Below, one piece after another: positions 7,586-15,899 of a DNA stretch of 64,000 nt. Every line of letters begins with the position of its first letter. Position 1 is the first letter of the stretch. The notes below the pieces were generated by a model. It made no database searches and had not been told where the DNA came from. It saw only the letters and a list, made by a program, of their open reading frames with translations. The position numbers were made by a program, and so were the translations under genes. Source of the stretch: JAUVXJ01 sp034411995 (GTDB lineage Bacteria; Chloroflexota; Anaerolineae; UBA7937; B3-Chlor); NCBI GenBank assembly GCA_034411995.1, contig DAOUME010000011.1:1-64000 (forward strand), in the 5' to 3' direction.

Positions 7586-9394
7586 TTACTCGCCTTGCGG
7601 AGGCGGATAGCCGACCGGATACAACCCGGCCAGCTCCACCGGCAGCCGGCCCCTGGGGGCCTCCACACCGAAGAGCACGTCGGCCAGGGCCTCCAGCGAC
7701 ACCGTGGCGCGGCCATAGGTGGCCAGGTAGGTCGGGACCTCGGGGTAGCTCAGAAGGTCGTAGGGCAGATCGAGGGCTACGACGACCAACTCCCGCCCGG
7801 GCAGCAGCGTTTGCACGAGCTGGGCCTGGCCTGGGTGTTGAAGGGCGTTCCGGGTCCCCATGACGACCAGTTGGGCGTGGTCAGCCAGGTCCATGGCCCG
7901 GATGACCTCTCGCCAGGTGGGGTCTTCGCTCACTTCCAGGAGGGTGGCGAGCGGAGCGCGCTGGCTGATGGCCTGGCCAAGGCCCGCTCCACCCCGAGGA
8001 TAGATCACCAGGATCGACGCCTCGGGAGTGAGAGGCAGCAAGCCGCTGTCGTCCCTGACCAGGGTGATGGAGTCCAGGGCCACGCGTTGGACGGCGGCCA
8101 GGTGCTCGGTTGTGCCTACGTCCTCCAGGGCGCGATCCAGGTCCCCTGCTTCCCAAGTGAGGATGCCGCGCCTGAGCTTGACCCGCAGGATGCGGCGCAC
8201 GGAATCGTCGAGGCGGCTCATGGGGATGGAGCCCTCCTTTACCAGGTCCAAGAGCTGCTCGTAGGCGGCGCGTTGCTCTGCTGGAGGATGGCCCGGATCG
8301 TGGCCGAAGAGGAGCAGGTCTGCCCTGGCCTCGAAAGCCAGGGATGTGGCGGTGGGAAGGTCGTAGCGGCTGGTGATGCCCAGCATGCCTAGAGAATCGG
8401 TGGCGATGAGCCCCTGAAAGCCCATCTGCTCCCGCAGCAACCCCTGGAGGACGGAAGGCGAGAGGGTGGCTGGTCGGTCCGGTTCCTCATCCAGGGCCGG
8501 CACGTAGATGTGGGCGGTCATGATGCAGTCCACGCCCGCGGAGATGGCGGCCTGGAATGGTGGCAACTCCACAGCCTCCAGCCGCGCCAGGTCGTGCTCG
8601 ATGGTGGGCAGCTCCAGATGGGAATCGACGCTGGTGTCGCCGTGACCGGGGAAGTGCTTGGCCGTAGCCACTACGCCGTGGGACTGGTAGGTCTCGATCA
8701 TGGCCGTCCCCAGGCGCGATACCAGGTCCGGCGAGGAGCCGAAAGAGCGCGTGCCGATGATGGGGTTGTCGGGGTTGCTGTTGATGTCCATCACGGGGGC
8801 CAGATTCATGTTGATGCCCAGTGCCTTCATCTCCTCCGCCATCACCTGGGCCATCAACCGGGCGTCCTCGATGGAGTGGGTTGCTCCCACGGCCATATTG
8901 CTGGGGAAGATGGTGGCTCCCTCCGGGAGGCGCCAGATGGGCCACCCCTCTTGGTCCGCGGCCACGAAGAGGGGGATGTACGGCTCGTTGTTCGCCGCTG
9001 CCTGCTGGGCCTGGGAGACGAGCATGGCCAGGCCCCTCAGAGTGCTGAGGTTGTGGGGAAAGATGATGATCCCTCCCACGTGGTACTCGGTGATCATCCT
9101 CTCCAGATCGGGCGAGAGGCTGGTCCCGTCAAAGTAGACCATGAACAACTGGCCTACCTTCTGCTCCGTGGTCATACGGGAGAGGATCTCTTCCACCTGG
9201 GCCTCCTCTGAAGGCGTGGTCGGCGTGGGGGATGGCGCAGGAGACGGAGCGACGGAGGGCACGGCGGTGGGACTGGGCAGAACGTTGGTGGGCGTGGCGG
9301 GCGGAGTGGACTCCGCACAGGCCGAACAAACCAGCAGGGCGACGAGGGGCAGGGCTCTGCTGAGGGGTGGCATACGGCTGGACAGATGGTCCAT
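7586..9394 (-). CDS. GH3 beta-N-acetylhexosaminidase-like lipoprotein
   Basis: The 602-residue protein is a glycoside hydrolase family 3 enzyme. A signal peptide ends in a lipobox-like CSAC (about residue 28), followed by a Pro/Thr/Ser-rich linker to about residue 65. The GH3 barrel shows FVAADQEGW, the NagZ-type KHFPGHGDTSVDSH containing the catalytic His/Asp dyad, and TDSLGM with the nucleophile Asp. A C-terminal alpha/beta domain (from about residue 430) follows, as in two-domain NagZ of Gram-positives. It probably removes GlcNAc from peptidoglycan fragments outside the membrane. The ATG at 9394 has AGGACA six bases upstream. Confidence 0.88.
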   Translation of the reverse strand: MDHLSSRMPPLSRALPLVALLVCSACAESTPPATPTNVLPSPTAVPSVAPSPAPSPTPTTPSEEAQVEEILSRMTTEQKVGQLFMVYFDGTSLSPDLERMITEYHVGGIIIFPHNLSTLRGLAMLVSQAQQAAANNEPYIPLFVAADQEGWPIWRLPEGATIFPSNMAVGATHSIEDARLMAQVMAEEMKALGINMNLAPVMDINSNPDNPIIGTRSFGSSPDLVSRLGTAMIETYQSHGVVATAKHFPGHGDTSVDSHLELPTIEHDLARLEAVELPPFQAAISAGVDCIMTAHIYVPALDEEPDRPATLSPSVLQGLLREQMGFQGLIATDSLGMLGITSRYDLPTATSLAFEARADLLLFGHDPGHPPAEQRAAYEQLLDLVKEGSIPMSRLDDSVRRILRVKLRRGILTWEAGDLDRALEDVGTTEHLAAVQRVALDSITLVRDDSGLLPLTPEASILVIYPRGGAGLGQAISQRAPLATLLEVSEDPTWREVIRAMDLADHAQLVVMGTRNALQHPGQAQLVQTLLPGRELVVVALDLPYDLLSYPEVPTYLATYGRATVSLEALADVLFGVEAPRGRLPVELAGLYPVGYPPPQGE

Positions 9395-9442
9395 AATGTC
9401 CTGTCGCCTCGAGATCTGGCAGATGGACGAGGTCTGGCCACA

Positions 9443-9471
9443 TGAGTAGCACAGCCCAGGAGCATTGTCAA
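9443..9471 (-). promoter_or_regulatory. Possible promoter for the GH3 gene
   Basis: A perfect TTGACA (9471-9466, minus strand) is followed after 17 bases by the weak -10 TACTCA (9448-9443), about 50 bases upstream of the start codon. Confidence 0.4.
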
Positions 9472-9566
9472 GCGGCCCCGGCGCTGGTGCCAGACCTGGG
9501 CAGAGACCGTGTTGACCACGCTTCGGGGCGCACGTGTACTGTGGCCAAGCAGCAGGGGGATGGAGA

Positions 9567-9812
9567 ATGGATAGCGTAGACTCACCGGCTGCAGAAGACC
9601 CTGAGTTCGAGGACGTGTCGTCAGAGTTGGAGGAGGCCCTGGACCGCCTGCGGGGCGCCACGGAGGAGCTGCCTCCCCTGGACGAGCTGGCGGCCCTGCA
9701 AGAGGGTATGGCCGGGCTGGCGCAGATGGGTGCTGTGCTGCAAAGCTTGCGGCGGACTTCTCGGGAGGACGCAGAGGCCGAGGAGAAACCGGCGGACGAG
9801 CACGACTCCTGA
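9567..9812 (+). CDS. Small acidic helical protein, unknown
   Basis: The 81-residue frame from ATG 9567 is strongly acidic (DPEFEDVSSELEEALDRL) with a predicted helical core rich in Leu, Ala and Glu and an EAEEKPADEHDS tail. No signal peptide or membrane helix is visible. TTGACC (9512-9517) with TGTACT (9535-9540) is a possible promoter 27 bases upstream. The family is unknown to me. Heptad-like spacing of Leu suggests a coiled-coil or small adaptor. It is divergent from the GH3 gene. Confidence 0.5.
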   Translation: MDSVDSPAAEDPEFEDVSSELEEALDRLRGATEELPPLDELAALQEGMAGLAQMGAVLQSLRRTSREDAEAEEKPADEHDS

Positions 9813-9894
9813 GATCTGGGTTGGTGACGGGAATGCGTTCGGTTGGCCGGACGGTGTGTGGAAGAGAGGCGGCCGAAGGCGCGCTTTTCGGCAG

Positions 9895-9922
9895 TTGTCA
9901 CCCCGGGTCCATCTGGTATACT
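9895..9922 (+). promoter_or_regulatory. Promoter for the papain-like protease
   Basis: TTGTCA (9895-9900) and TATACT (9917-9922) are 16 bases apart, and TGG precedes the -10 (extended -10). The ATG is 33 bases downstream. Confidence 0.7.
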
Positions 9923-9954
9923 AGAAGTAGGAGTTTGGTTGCCGAGAGGCGTTG

Positions 9955-11319
9955 ATGTACGGGAGCGGGTCTTGTCATCTGGTCCGGAAGATCGCGATCC
10001 GGCTGTTAGTGGCCTCCTCGCTGGTCGTGCTGGTCGTGGGGCCAGTGCTGCCTTCCGTGGCGGGTCAAGATACCCCTCTCACCCGCAGGCCAGATGATGT
10101 ATCCAGCCTCTCGGCCCTGGAGGAGACCGGCCCCAACGTGGGCGGCTTGGGAATGGTGCCCTCCAGTCTGGACAAGCAGCGCCTGATACGGATGCCTGGA
10201 GGCCTGGCGTCGGTCGAGGAACTCCCCTCCAGCGTCGATCTGGCACCGTCTGCCGTGTCGCTCCAGGCGCTGCCTTCCTCTGCGGGGTTGCCGCCCGTGG
10301 GGAACCAGGGGGAGACCAACACCTGCACCGCCTGGGCCACCAGCTACTACTACAAGACCTATCAGGAGTGGTTCGAGCACCGGTGGAGCCTGAGGAACCC
10401 TGGGCCGGACTACGATCACATCTTCAGCCCTGGCTTCGTGTACAACCAGATCACAGGCGGTTCGGATGAGGAGTGCGAGGACGGCGCGCAGATCCCTGCC
10501 GCGCTGAACCTGATCGTCAACCAGGGAGACCTGCCCTGGAGTGGATTCCCGTGGGATCCAGTCACTCCTGACTGTGACCTCCTGCCCACTCCGGCGCAGC
10601 AAAGCGCGGCAACGTCATATCGGGGCCTTAGCTACGGGGCTTTCTTCATCACTCAAGGACCCCCCGTCGGGCCGCAGCAGAATCACAACCTGTTGCCCCT
10701 CAAGCAGTGGCTGGCTGGCGGCGATCCCTTCGTCCTGGGGTTCCCGGTCTACAGTGAGTTCGACGACTACGCTTGCTTCCAGGCTGTCCCTCCCCCCGCC
10801 GACCCTGGCACCTACCGGGGACTGCACGCGGTGGCCGTGGTGGGGTACGACGATACCTGGGCGGGTGTGGGCGCTTTCAAGATCGTGAACTCGTACGGCT
10901 CCTCGTGGGGCTGCTACGGCTATGCCTGGCTTTCTTACGAGTTCGTGCGCCGGTACGCCTGGGAGGCATGGTGGATGACGGACAACTGGGCGCCCTTCAT
11001 CGACCCCCAGGTACCCGATCGGTACAGCCCCACCATAGACGGCGTGATCGTGGTTGACCTGACCCCCTACGAGCACGACCGGGAGGATAGCGGCACCCTG
11101 CTGAAGTGGTACGTGGAGGGGGCCGACCACTGCACGGTCTACGGGCAGGGTAGCTCCAACGACGTGCTTCAATTCCAGCCCAGCAGTGGCTACACGGGTT
11201 ACGATGAAATCACCCTCATCCTGCGTGACTCGCGGGGTGCTGAGGACAGACAGCAGTTGACCCTGGGCTGGTTCGACCTGGACATAACCTACCATCTGCC
11301 CCTCGGTTTTCGGTCGTGA
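9955..11319 (+). CDS. Secreted C1A (papain-like) cysteine peptidase
   Basis: The 454-residue protein has an N-terminal signal peptide (residues to about 38, ending SVAG) and a peptidase C1A domain from about residue 95 to 345. The catalytic Cys lies in QGETNTCTAWATSYYYK, the His in GLHAVAVVGYDD and the Asn in IVNSYGSSWGCYG, so the catalytic set is complete. The last 110 residues (YSPTIDGVIVVDLTPYEHD and after) look like an Ig/cadherin-like beta domain. Likely an extracellular protease. ATG 9955 follows GAGAGGCG; TTG 9952 is the alternative. Confidence 0.88.
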   Translation: MYGSGSCHLVRKIAIRLLVASSLVVLVVGPVLPSVAGQDTPLTRRPDDVSSLSALEETGPNVGGLGMVPSSLDKQRLIRMPGGLASVEELPSSVDLAPSAVSLQALPSSAGLPPVGNQGETNTCTAWATSYYYKTYQEWFEHRWSLRNPGPDYDHIFSPGFVYNQITGGSDEECEDGAQIPAALNLIVNQGDLPWSGFPWDPVTPDCDLLPTPAQQSAATSYRGLSYGAFFITQGPPVGPQQNHNLLPLKQWLAGGDPFVLGFPVYSEFDDYACFQAVPPPADPGTYRGLHAVAVVGYDDTWAGVGAFKIVNSYGSSWGCYGYAWLSYEFVRRYAWEAWWMTDNWAPFIDPQVPDRYSPTIDGVIVVDLTPYEHDREDSGTLLKWYVEGADHCTVYGQGSSNDVLQFQPSSGYTGYDEITLILRDSRGAEDRQQLTLGWFDLDITYHLPLGFRS

Positions 11320-11367
11320 TCCCGCCAGGACCCGTGCAGCGTGTGGTGGGTTTGGGAGTGAGATGGG

Positions 11368-11394
11368 CCCTGGGCGGCCGGCCGCGGCCCAGGG
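11368..11394 (+). terminator. GC-rich hairpin after the C1A peptidase gene
   Basis: CCCTGGGC pairs with GCCCAGGG around a self-complementary GGCCGGCC core, 49 bases past the stop. There is no clean T-run, so termination is likely but weakly supported. Confidence 0.4.
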
Positions 11395-11434
11395 GGTGTT
11401 TGACCCCACTTGCGCGTCTACTCTCCCGTGCCTT

Positions 11435-11465
11435 TTGGACAGGCCGTGAGCAGTTCTGATACAAT
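11435..11465 (+). promoter_or_regulatory. Extended -10 promoter for murE
   Basis: TGATACAAT (TACAAT at 11460-11465) is an extended -10 element; TTGGAC (11435-11440) lies 19 bases upstream as a weak -35. The murE ATG is 60 bases downstream. Confidence 0.55.
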
Positions 11466-11524
11466 GTGCTGACCACGCAGGAGCGGTGAGACGCGCAGGC
11501 CGCTCGCGCCGTCGGGGTGTGTTC

Positions 11525-13054
11525 ATGCAGCTCGAGGAGCTACTCTCAGCTTTCCCTGTCCCCGTACGAGGGAAGCTGGGCGATGTGTCTGTGGGAGGCC
11601 TGGCTTGCGATTCTCGCCTGGTCAAGCCGGGGGACCTGTTCGTGGCCTACAAGGGCGTGGACGCTGATGGCCACCGGTACCTTCCCCAGGCTATCGAGGC
11701 GGGTGCTGCGGCCCTGATCGTGGAGGACGAGCGGTATCTGACCTCGCCTGGAGGCGACAAGTGGCCCATCCCCGCCCTCCTCGTTTCCAACGGCAGGGAG
11801 GCCCTGGCTCACCTGGCGGCCGCCTGGCACGGTCTTCCCAGCCGTAAGCTGCGTCTCATCGGCGTCACGGGGACCGATGGGAAGACCACCACGGTCAACC
11901 TCATCTGGTCGGTGCTCAGGGCGGCTGGACGCGCCGCGGGGTTGATCAGCAGCGTCAACGCTGTCATCGGCGGAGAGCAGTACGACACCGGTTTGCACAC
12001 TACCACCCCCGATGCGCTGGACGTGCAGGGTTACCTGGCGCAGATGGTGCAGGCGGGGGCCGAATACGCGGTGCTGGAGACCACTTCCCATGGGTTGGCT
12101 CAGCATCGGGTCACAGGCTGCGAGTTCGACGTGGCCGCCGTGACCAACATCACCCACGAGCACCTGGACTTCCACGGCTCCTTCGAGGAGTATCGCCAGG
12201 CCAAGGCCAGGCTGTTCCGCGGCCTGGCGAGCTCGTTTCGCAAGCCAGGTGTGCCGAAGGTGGCCGTGCTCAACGCCGACGACCTTGCCAGCTTCTCCTA
12301 CCTGCGAGACATAGCGTCCGACGTGCAACTGACCTATGGCGTGGACAGCGCAGCGGACGTCAGGGCGGTGGATGTCGAGCCCTGCGGCACCGGTATGAGG
12401 TTCACCGCGGCCACGCCTGAGGGCGAGTTCCCTGTGCAAACCCGGCTGCCGGGCCCCTTCAACGTCTACAACGCCCTGGCGGCGATGAGTGTGACGCTCT
12501 CGCAAGGCATCGCCATCCGAGACATCCAGGCGGGCATCGAGGCGGTCGAGCGGGTCACCGGGCGTATGGAGCCCGTGGATCTGGGTCAGCCCTTCCAGGC
12601 GCTGATCGACTTCGCCCACACGCCCAACTCGCTGCGCAACGCGCTGGAGGCAGCCAGGGGGATGGCGAGGGGCAGGGTCATCGTCGTCTTTGGCAGTGCG
12701 GGTCTGCGCGACCGGGAGAAGCGACCGTTGATGGGTGAGATAGCGGGGGAGCTGGCGGACCGGGTCGTGATCACCGCGGAGGACCCCCGCACAGAGGACC
12801 TGGAGCAGATCATGGGGCAGATCGCTGCCGGATGCGAGAAGGCGGGCGGCCAGGAGGGGGTGGATTACTGGCGCATCGGCGACCGGGGCGAGGCCATTCA
12901 GTTCGCTGTGGACATGGCGCAAGACGGTGACCTGGTGCTCGTCACCGGCAAAGGGCACGAGAAGTCGATGTGCTTCGGGACCACGGAGTATCCCTGGAGC
13001 GACCACGACGCAGTGCGAAAGGCGCTGCGGGAGCGTCTGGAGGCCCAGCGCTAA
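11525..13054 (+). CDS. murE: UDP-N-acetylmuramyl-tripeptide synthetase MurE
   Basis: The 509-residue protein is a Mur ligase with the three usual domains: an N-terminal UDP-binding domain (ACDSRLVKPGDLFVAYKG), a central ATPase domain with P-loop GVTGTDGKTTT, and a C-terminal domain. HTPNSL and FGSAGLRDREKRP match the MurE signature. It adds the third residue to UDP-MurNAc-L-Ala-D-Glu. The specificity motif, DNPR in diaminopimelate-adding enzymes, reads EDPR here, so the added residue may be lysine or ornithine. ATG 11525 is chosen for match to family length; GGGGTG upstream is a modest ribosome site. Confidence 0.93.
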   Translation: MQLEELLSAFPVPVRGKLGDVSVGGLACDSRLVKPGDLFVAYKGVDADGHRYLPQAIEAGAAALIVEDERYLTSPGGDKWPIPALLVSNGREALAHLAAAWHGLPSRKLRLIGVTGTDGKTTTVNLIWSVLRAAGRAAGLISSVNAVIGGEQYDTGLHTTTPDALDVQGYLAQMVQAGAEYAVLETTSHGLAQHRVTGCEFDVAAVTNITHEHLDFHGSFEEYRQAKARLFRGLASSFRKPGVPKVAVLNADDLASFSYLRDIASDVQLTYGVDSAADVRAVDVEPCGTGMRFTAATPEGEFPVQTRLPGPFNVYNALAAMSVTLSQGIAIRDIQAGIEAVERVTGRMEPVDLGQPFQALIDFAHTPNSLRNALEAARGMARGRVIVVFGSAGLRDREKRPLMGEIAGELADRVVITAEDPRTEDLEQIMGQIAAGCEKAGGQEGVDYWRIGDRGEAIQFAVDMAQDGDLVLVTGKGHEKSMCFGTTEYPWSDHDAVRKALRERLEAQR

Positions 13055-13222
13055 CCGGACACGTCGGTGAGAATCCTCCGAGAGGGTGCGACGCCTGACA
13101 TCTGGTCTCTGAGTAGTCCCTCTGCTCTTCCATGGTTCGCCGGACTTGCCACCTCCAGGTAGGTCAGCGACGGATTACTCTCCAGCAGGCGGTGCGAGTA
13201 AGGCGAGGGAGGAGTGGTACCG

Positions 13223-13630
13223 ATGTCTCTATTGATGCTGAAGTCGATCCTCACCACGCTGGTCGTCGTTCTGGCTATCGGGCAGGCGCTCATTGGGCTG
13301 CGCATGACCGGACGCCTCCAGCGATGGCCCGCGCCCGTGAAGACGCTGCGCATCGGGCATCGTCTGCTGGGTGACGCGGTTCTGCTGCTCACCTTGAGCG
13401 TGGCTCTGATCTGCGTCACTCACCTGTCGTACAGCGCCTATTCCCTGCGGGTGCCCCTGCACGCCGCTCTGGGCACGCTGGCGGCGGTGATCTTGCTGGT
13501 GAAGGTGATCGTGGCCCGGCGGTTACGACGGTACCTGAGGTACGCGCGCATCTTGGGGGGCGTGGCGGGCCTCTCGCTGCTGGGGTGTTTCTGGGCCAGC
13601 GCCCTCTGGTACTTCCGCCTGGTATGGTGA
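13223..13630 (+). CDS. Four-helix membrane protein paired with a cytochrome c
   Basis: The 135-residue protein has four predicted membrane helices (about residues 8-25, 46-68, 77-97 and 107-128). Histidines in LRIGHRLLGDAV, ICVTHLSYS and VPLHAALG sit in or next to helices and could bind heme, as in small cytochrome-b-like or DUF6529-type proteins. ATG 13223 follows GGGAGGAG. The cytochrome c lipoprotein gene starts 13 bases after the stop, so the two probably form a small membrane redox pair. The heme assignment is inference. Confidence 0.65.
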   Translation: MSLLMLKSILTTLVVVLAIGQALIGLRMTGRLQRWPAPVKTLRIGHRLLGDAVLLLTLSVALICVTHLSYSAYSLRVPLHAALGTLAAVILLVKVIVARRLRRYLRYARILGGVAGLSLLGCFWASALWYFRLVW

Positions 13631-13642
13631 AGGGAGACGAAA

Positions 13643-13963
13643 ATGAGCCAGAGATGGGTGCTCTTGTTTCTGGTAGTGATTGGTCTGGTGCTACTGAGCC
13701 TGGCTGCTGTGGGCTGTGGCGGTGGAGGGGAGGAGCCTCCGGTGCCGCCGCCAACGGAGGGGGCCTCCGGTGTCCTCGGCGGCCCGGAGCTGCTGGAGGC
13801 GCGATGTACGCGGTGCCACAACCTGGAGCGCGTGCAGGCGGCCGGCAAGACCCAGACTGAGTGGGAGACCACCGTGGAGCGCATGAGAGGCAAGGGGGCC
13901 CAACTGACCGACGAGGAGGCCGGGATCCTGGTGGATTATCTGGCGGAGACCTACGCGCCCTAG
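13643..13963 (+). CDS. Monoheme cytochrome c lipoprotein
   Basis: The 106-residue protein has a lipoprotein signal peptide with a lipobox at AAVGC (Cys25), a Pro/Gly-rich linker, and a small cytochrome c domain with the heme-attachment motif CTRCH (Cys55, Cys58, His59). The Met in VERMRGKGA is a likely sixth ligand. The helical end ILVDYLAETYAP is typical of small class I cytochromes. It should be anchored outside the membrane and shuttle electrons, perhaps with the adjacent four-helix protein. ATG 13643 follows AGGGAGACG. Confidence 0.85.
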   Translation: MSQRWVLLFLVVIGLVLLSLAAVGCGGGGEEPPVPPPTEGASGVLGGPELLEARCTRCHNLERVQAAGKTQTEWETTVERMRGKGAQLTDEEAGILVDYLAETYAP

Positions 13964-14141
13964 CGCAGGTCGAGCCTGAGCTTGACCTACGAGGCAACAT
14001 GAACGGTGCTGTGTAGACATGAACCGTACGCAGGGCAGAAGCCGATGGCGGCTGAGGAGTCTGGATAGGGCGAACGACGAGGACTGAGCCCGTCCGCGGT
14101 GCTGCCCGGGGAGGGCCAGCTCTCTGGAAAGGGGAAGAGCG

Positions 14142-14903
14142 ATGGGAGAGGGTGGGGTCTGGCACGAAGAGGACTCCTTCTGGGAGACCGCTGGGCTGGT
14201 GCTCTTCACTGCGGCCCGGTGGGAGAACGCTCCAGCGGAGGTGGAGGCCATGGTGGCCTTGCTCGGCCTCTCCCCCGGGGCGAAGGTGCTGGACCTGTGC
14301 TGCGGGGTGGGGAGGCATTCGTTGGAGCTGGCGCGGCGTGGCTTCCAGGTGACCGGCGTAGATAGAACGGCGGCCTACCTTCAGGAGGCCAGCGCACGAG
14401 CCAGCCAGGAGAGGCTGGAGGTGGAGTTCGTCCAGGAGGACATGAGGACCTTTGTCAGGCCAGAGGCCTTCGATGGCGTGATCAACTACTTCACCTCCTT
14501 CGGCTACTTCGAGAGTGAGGATGAGGACCGCAGGGTAGTGGAGAACGCCTTCAGCTCGCTGAGGCCGGGTGGTCTGCTGCTGATGGACATGATGGGCAAG
14601 GAGATCCTGGCGCGCATCTTCAGCGAGCGCGGCTGGCGAGAGGAAGACGGCATGCTCATCCTGGAGGAGCGCCAGGTGGCTCCGGACTGGAGCACGGTCT
14701 ACAACCGGTGGGTCATCATCAAGGACGGGGAGCGACGAGAGGTGACGCTGACCACCAGGCAGTACTCCGCCGCTGAGCTCTGCCGCCTGCTGAAGGGGTG
14801 CGGCTTCGGACGGGTGGAGGTGTACGGTGACCTGTCGGGCGCGCCGTACGACATGGAAGCCAGGAGACTCGTGGTGGTCGCAGGCAAGGGTGCAGGGGCA
14901 TGA
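14142..14903 (+). CDS. Class I SAM-dependent methyltransferase
   Basis: The 253-residue protein has the Rossmann methyltransferase motif I VLDLCCGVGRHSLELA (about residues 49-64), an acidic ribose-binding residue in VTGVDRT, and motif IV-like GVINYFTSFGYF. It matches the family of generic methyltransferases (Methyltransf_25/11) with a C-terminal half typical of Chloroflexota proteins. Substrate is unknown. ATG 14142 follows GGAAAGGGGAAGAG. Its stop overlaps the next gene's start (ATGA), so the two are translationally coupled. Confidence 0.85.
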   Translation: MGEGGVWHEEDSFWETAGLVLFTAARWENAPAEVEAMVALLGLSPGAKVLDLCCGVGRHSLELARRGFQVTGVDRTAAYLQEASARASQERLEVEFVQEDMRTFVRPEAFDGVINYFTSFGYFESEDEDRRVVENAFSSLRPGGLLLMDMMGKEILARIFSERGWREEDGMLILEERQVAPDWSTVYNRWVIIKDGERREVTLTTRQYSAAELCRLLKGCGFGRVEVYGDLSGAPYDMEARRLVVVAGKGAGA

Positions 14904-15358
14904 GGAGAGCGGAGAGAGAGATCGAGGGCAGGAAGGCCCTGGAGGAGATCCTGCAGAGGGCCACGGTTTGTAGACTTGGCCTGTGCGATGGCCACTTGCC
15001 CTACGTCGTCCCGCTGAGCTTCGGTTACGAGGAGAACCGCCTGTACTTCCATTCTGCCCCCGAGGGCAGGAAGATGGAGATCCTCAGGGACAACCCCCAG
15101 GTCTGCTTCGAGGTGGACGTCGACGAGGAGTACCTAGGAGCAGACGTGCCCTGCAACTGGACGGTGAAGTATCGCAGCGTCGTCGGCTTCGGCAGGGCGC
15201 ACCTGCTGGAGGGCGTGGAGGAGAAGAAGAGGGCACTGGACGTGATCCTGGCGCACTACTCGAATCGGAAGTATGAGTATCGCCCGAGGAGACTGGACAA
15301 GGTGGCGGTGGTCAGGGTGGATATCGACAGAATGACCGGCAAGCAGGCGGGATACTGA
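14900..15358 (+). CDS. Pyridoxamine 5'-phosphate oxidase-type flavin protein (NimA-like)
   Basis: The 152-residue protein begins MRRAEREIEGRKALEEIL and has the split-barrel sequence CRLGLCDGHLPYVVPLSFGYEE, then LYFHSAPEGRKMEIL and VCFEVD. This is the pattern of the NimA/Nim nitroimidazole-resistance-like branch of PNPOx-fold proteins, which bind FMN, heme or F420. It overlaps the methyltransferase gene by 4 bases. The physiological substrate is unknown; Nim-like proteins occur widely with no link to drug resistance. Confidence 0.85.
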   Translation: MRRAEREIEGRKALEEILQRATVCRLGLCDGHLPYVVPLSFGYEENRLYFHSAPEGRKMEILRDNPQVCFEVDVDEEYLGADVPCNWTVKYRSVVGFGRAHLLEGVEEKKRALDVILAHYSNRKYEYRPRRLDKVAVVRVDIDRMTGKQAGY

Positions 15359-15490
15359 TCTGGCGACGCAAGAGTGCGGGATTTGGCGCAATCCTGACGA
15401 TGTTCAGGGCCTCTGCTGTGGAAAAGCGCGCGACCTTGGGTGTCGGGCAGGCCACGGAGAGTCACCTGGGTGTAGGCGGTGTGCGACGCT

Positions 15491-15551
15491 CCTAGAGGCA
15501 AGCTGGAAGCTTGCCCTACGGGTTGGTACGTAGTGAGGGCTTCAGCCCTTG
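15491..15551. repeat. Interspersed repeat, copy 1
   Basis: This copy contains the hairpin GGCAAGCT-GGA-AGCTTGCC followed by CCTACGGG and the small hairpin AGGGCTTCAGCCCT. It is nearly identical over about 60 bases to the copy 117 bases downstream and partly to 16690-16716. Confidence 0.8.
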
Positions 15552-15607
15552 TCGACGCCTGAGGAAGCGCATCGGGGGCGGGACCAAGAAGGCGAGTGCG
15601 TTGCGTC

Positions 15608-15668
15608 CCTAGAGGCAAGCTGGAAGCTTGCCCTACGGGCCGGTACGTAGTGAGGGCTTCAGCGCTTC
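15608..15668. repeat. Interspersed repeat, copy 2
   Basis: This is the second copy of the palindromic element at 15491. Its right part (from TAGTGAGGGCTTCAGC) also forms the left end of the larger repeat that flanks the vapBC genes. Confidence 0.8.
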
Positions 15669-15835
15669 GTGCAAGCAGGTAGGCTAGCGAGGACGCGAAA
15701 ATGCCACGCCAGGGCGCGGCATCTCTGTATCAGGGGCCAGTCGGTCAGTGGCCCTACGGTACCATGGCCAGCACGCTCACCGACTGGCTGGCCCGGTTAG
15801 GCAGAGTGGGGGCACGAGCCGATGACCATGGCCCC
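15640..15835. repeat. Left copy of vapBC-flanking repeat, with decayed nuoN tail
   Basis: This block matches 16690-16885 at a constant offset of exactly 1050 bases. Matching words include TAGTGAGGGCTTCAGC, GAGGACGCGAAAATGCCAC and CACGCTCACCGACTGGCTGG. The right half (15755-15835) corresponds to the 3' end of nuoN on the minus strand, but with many substitutions and no reading frame. It also carries a degraded copy of the nuo terminator hairpin (15700-15722). Confidence 0.8.
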
Positions 15836-15854
15836 GGCTCCGCAAACGGTGGGC

Positions 15855-15884
15855 TTGACACCTACACAAGTGTTGATGTATAAT
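15855..15884 (+). promoter_or_regulatory. Consensus promoter and likely operator of vapBC
   Basis: Perfect TTGACA (15855-15860) and TATAAT (15879-15884) are separated by 18 bases. The spacer contains the inverted repeat ACAC-AA-GTGT (15864-15873) within TACA...TGTA, a likely operator for autoregulation by the antitoxin. Confidence 0.8.
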
Positions 15885-15899
15885 TGGCAGGAGGTGATC

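Larger units (their letters stand above)
15359..15899. other. Gene-free stretch with palindromic repeats
   Basis: No gene is supported between the PNPOx-type gene and vapB. The stretch holds two copies of a 60-bp palindromic repeat, the left copy of the 1050-bp-spaced repeat with a decayed nuoN tail and terminator, and the vapB promoter. Confidence 0.7.
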
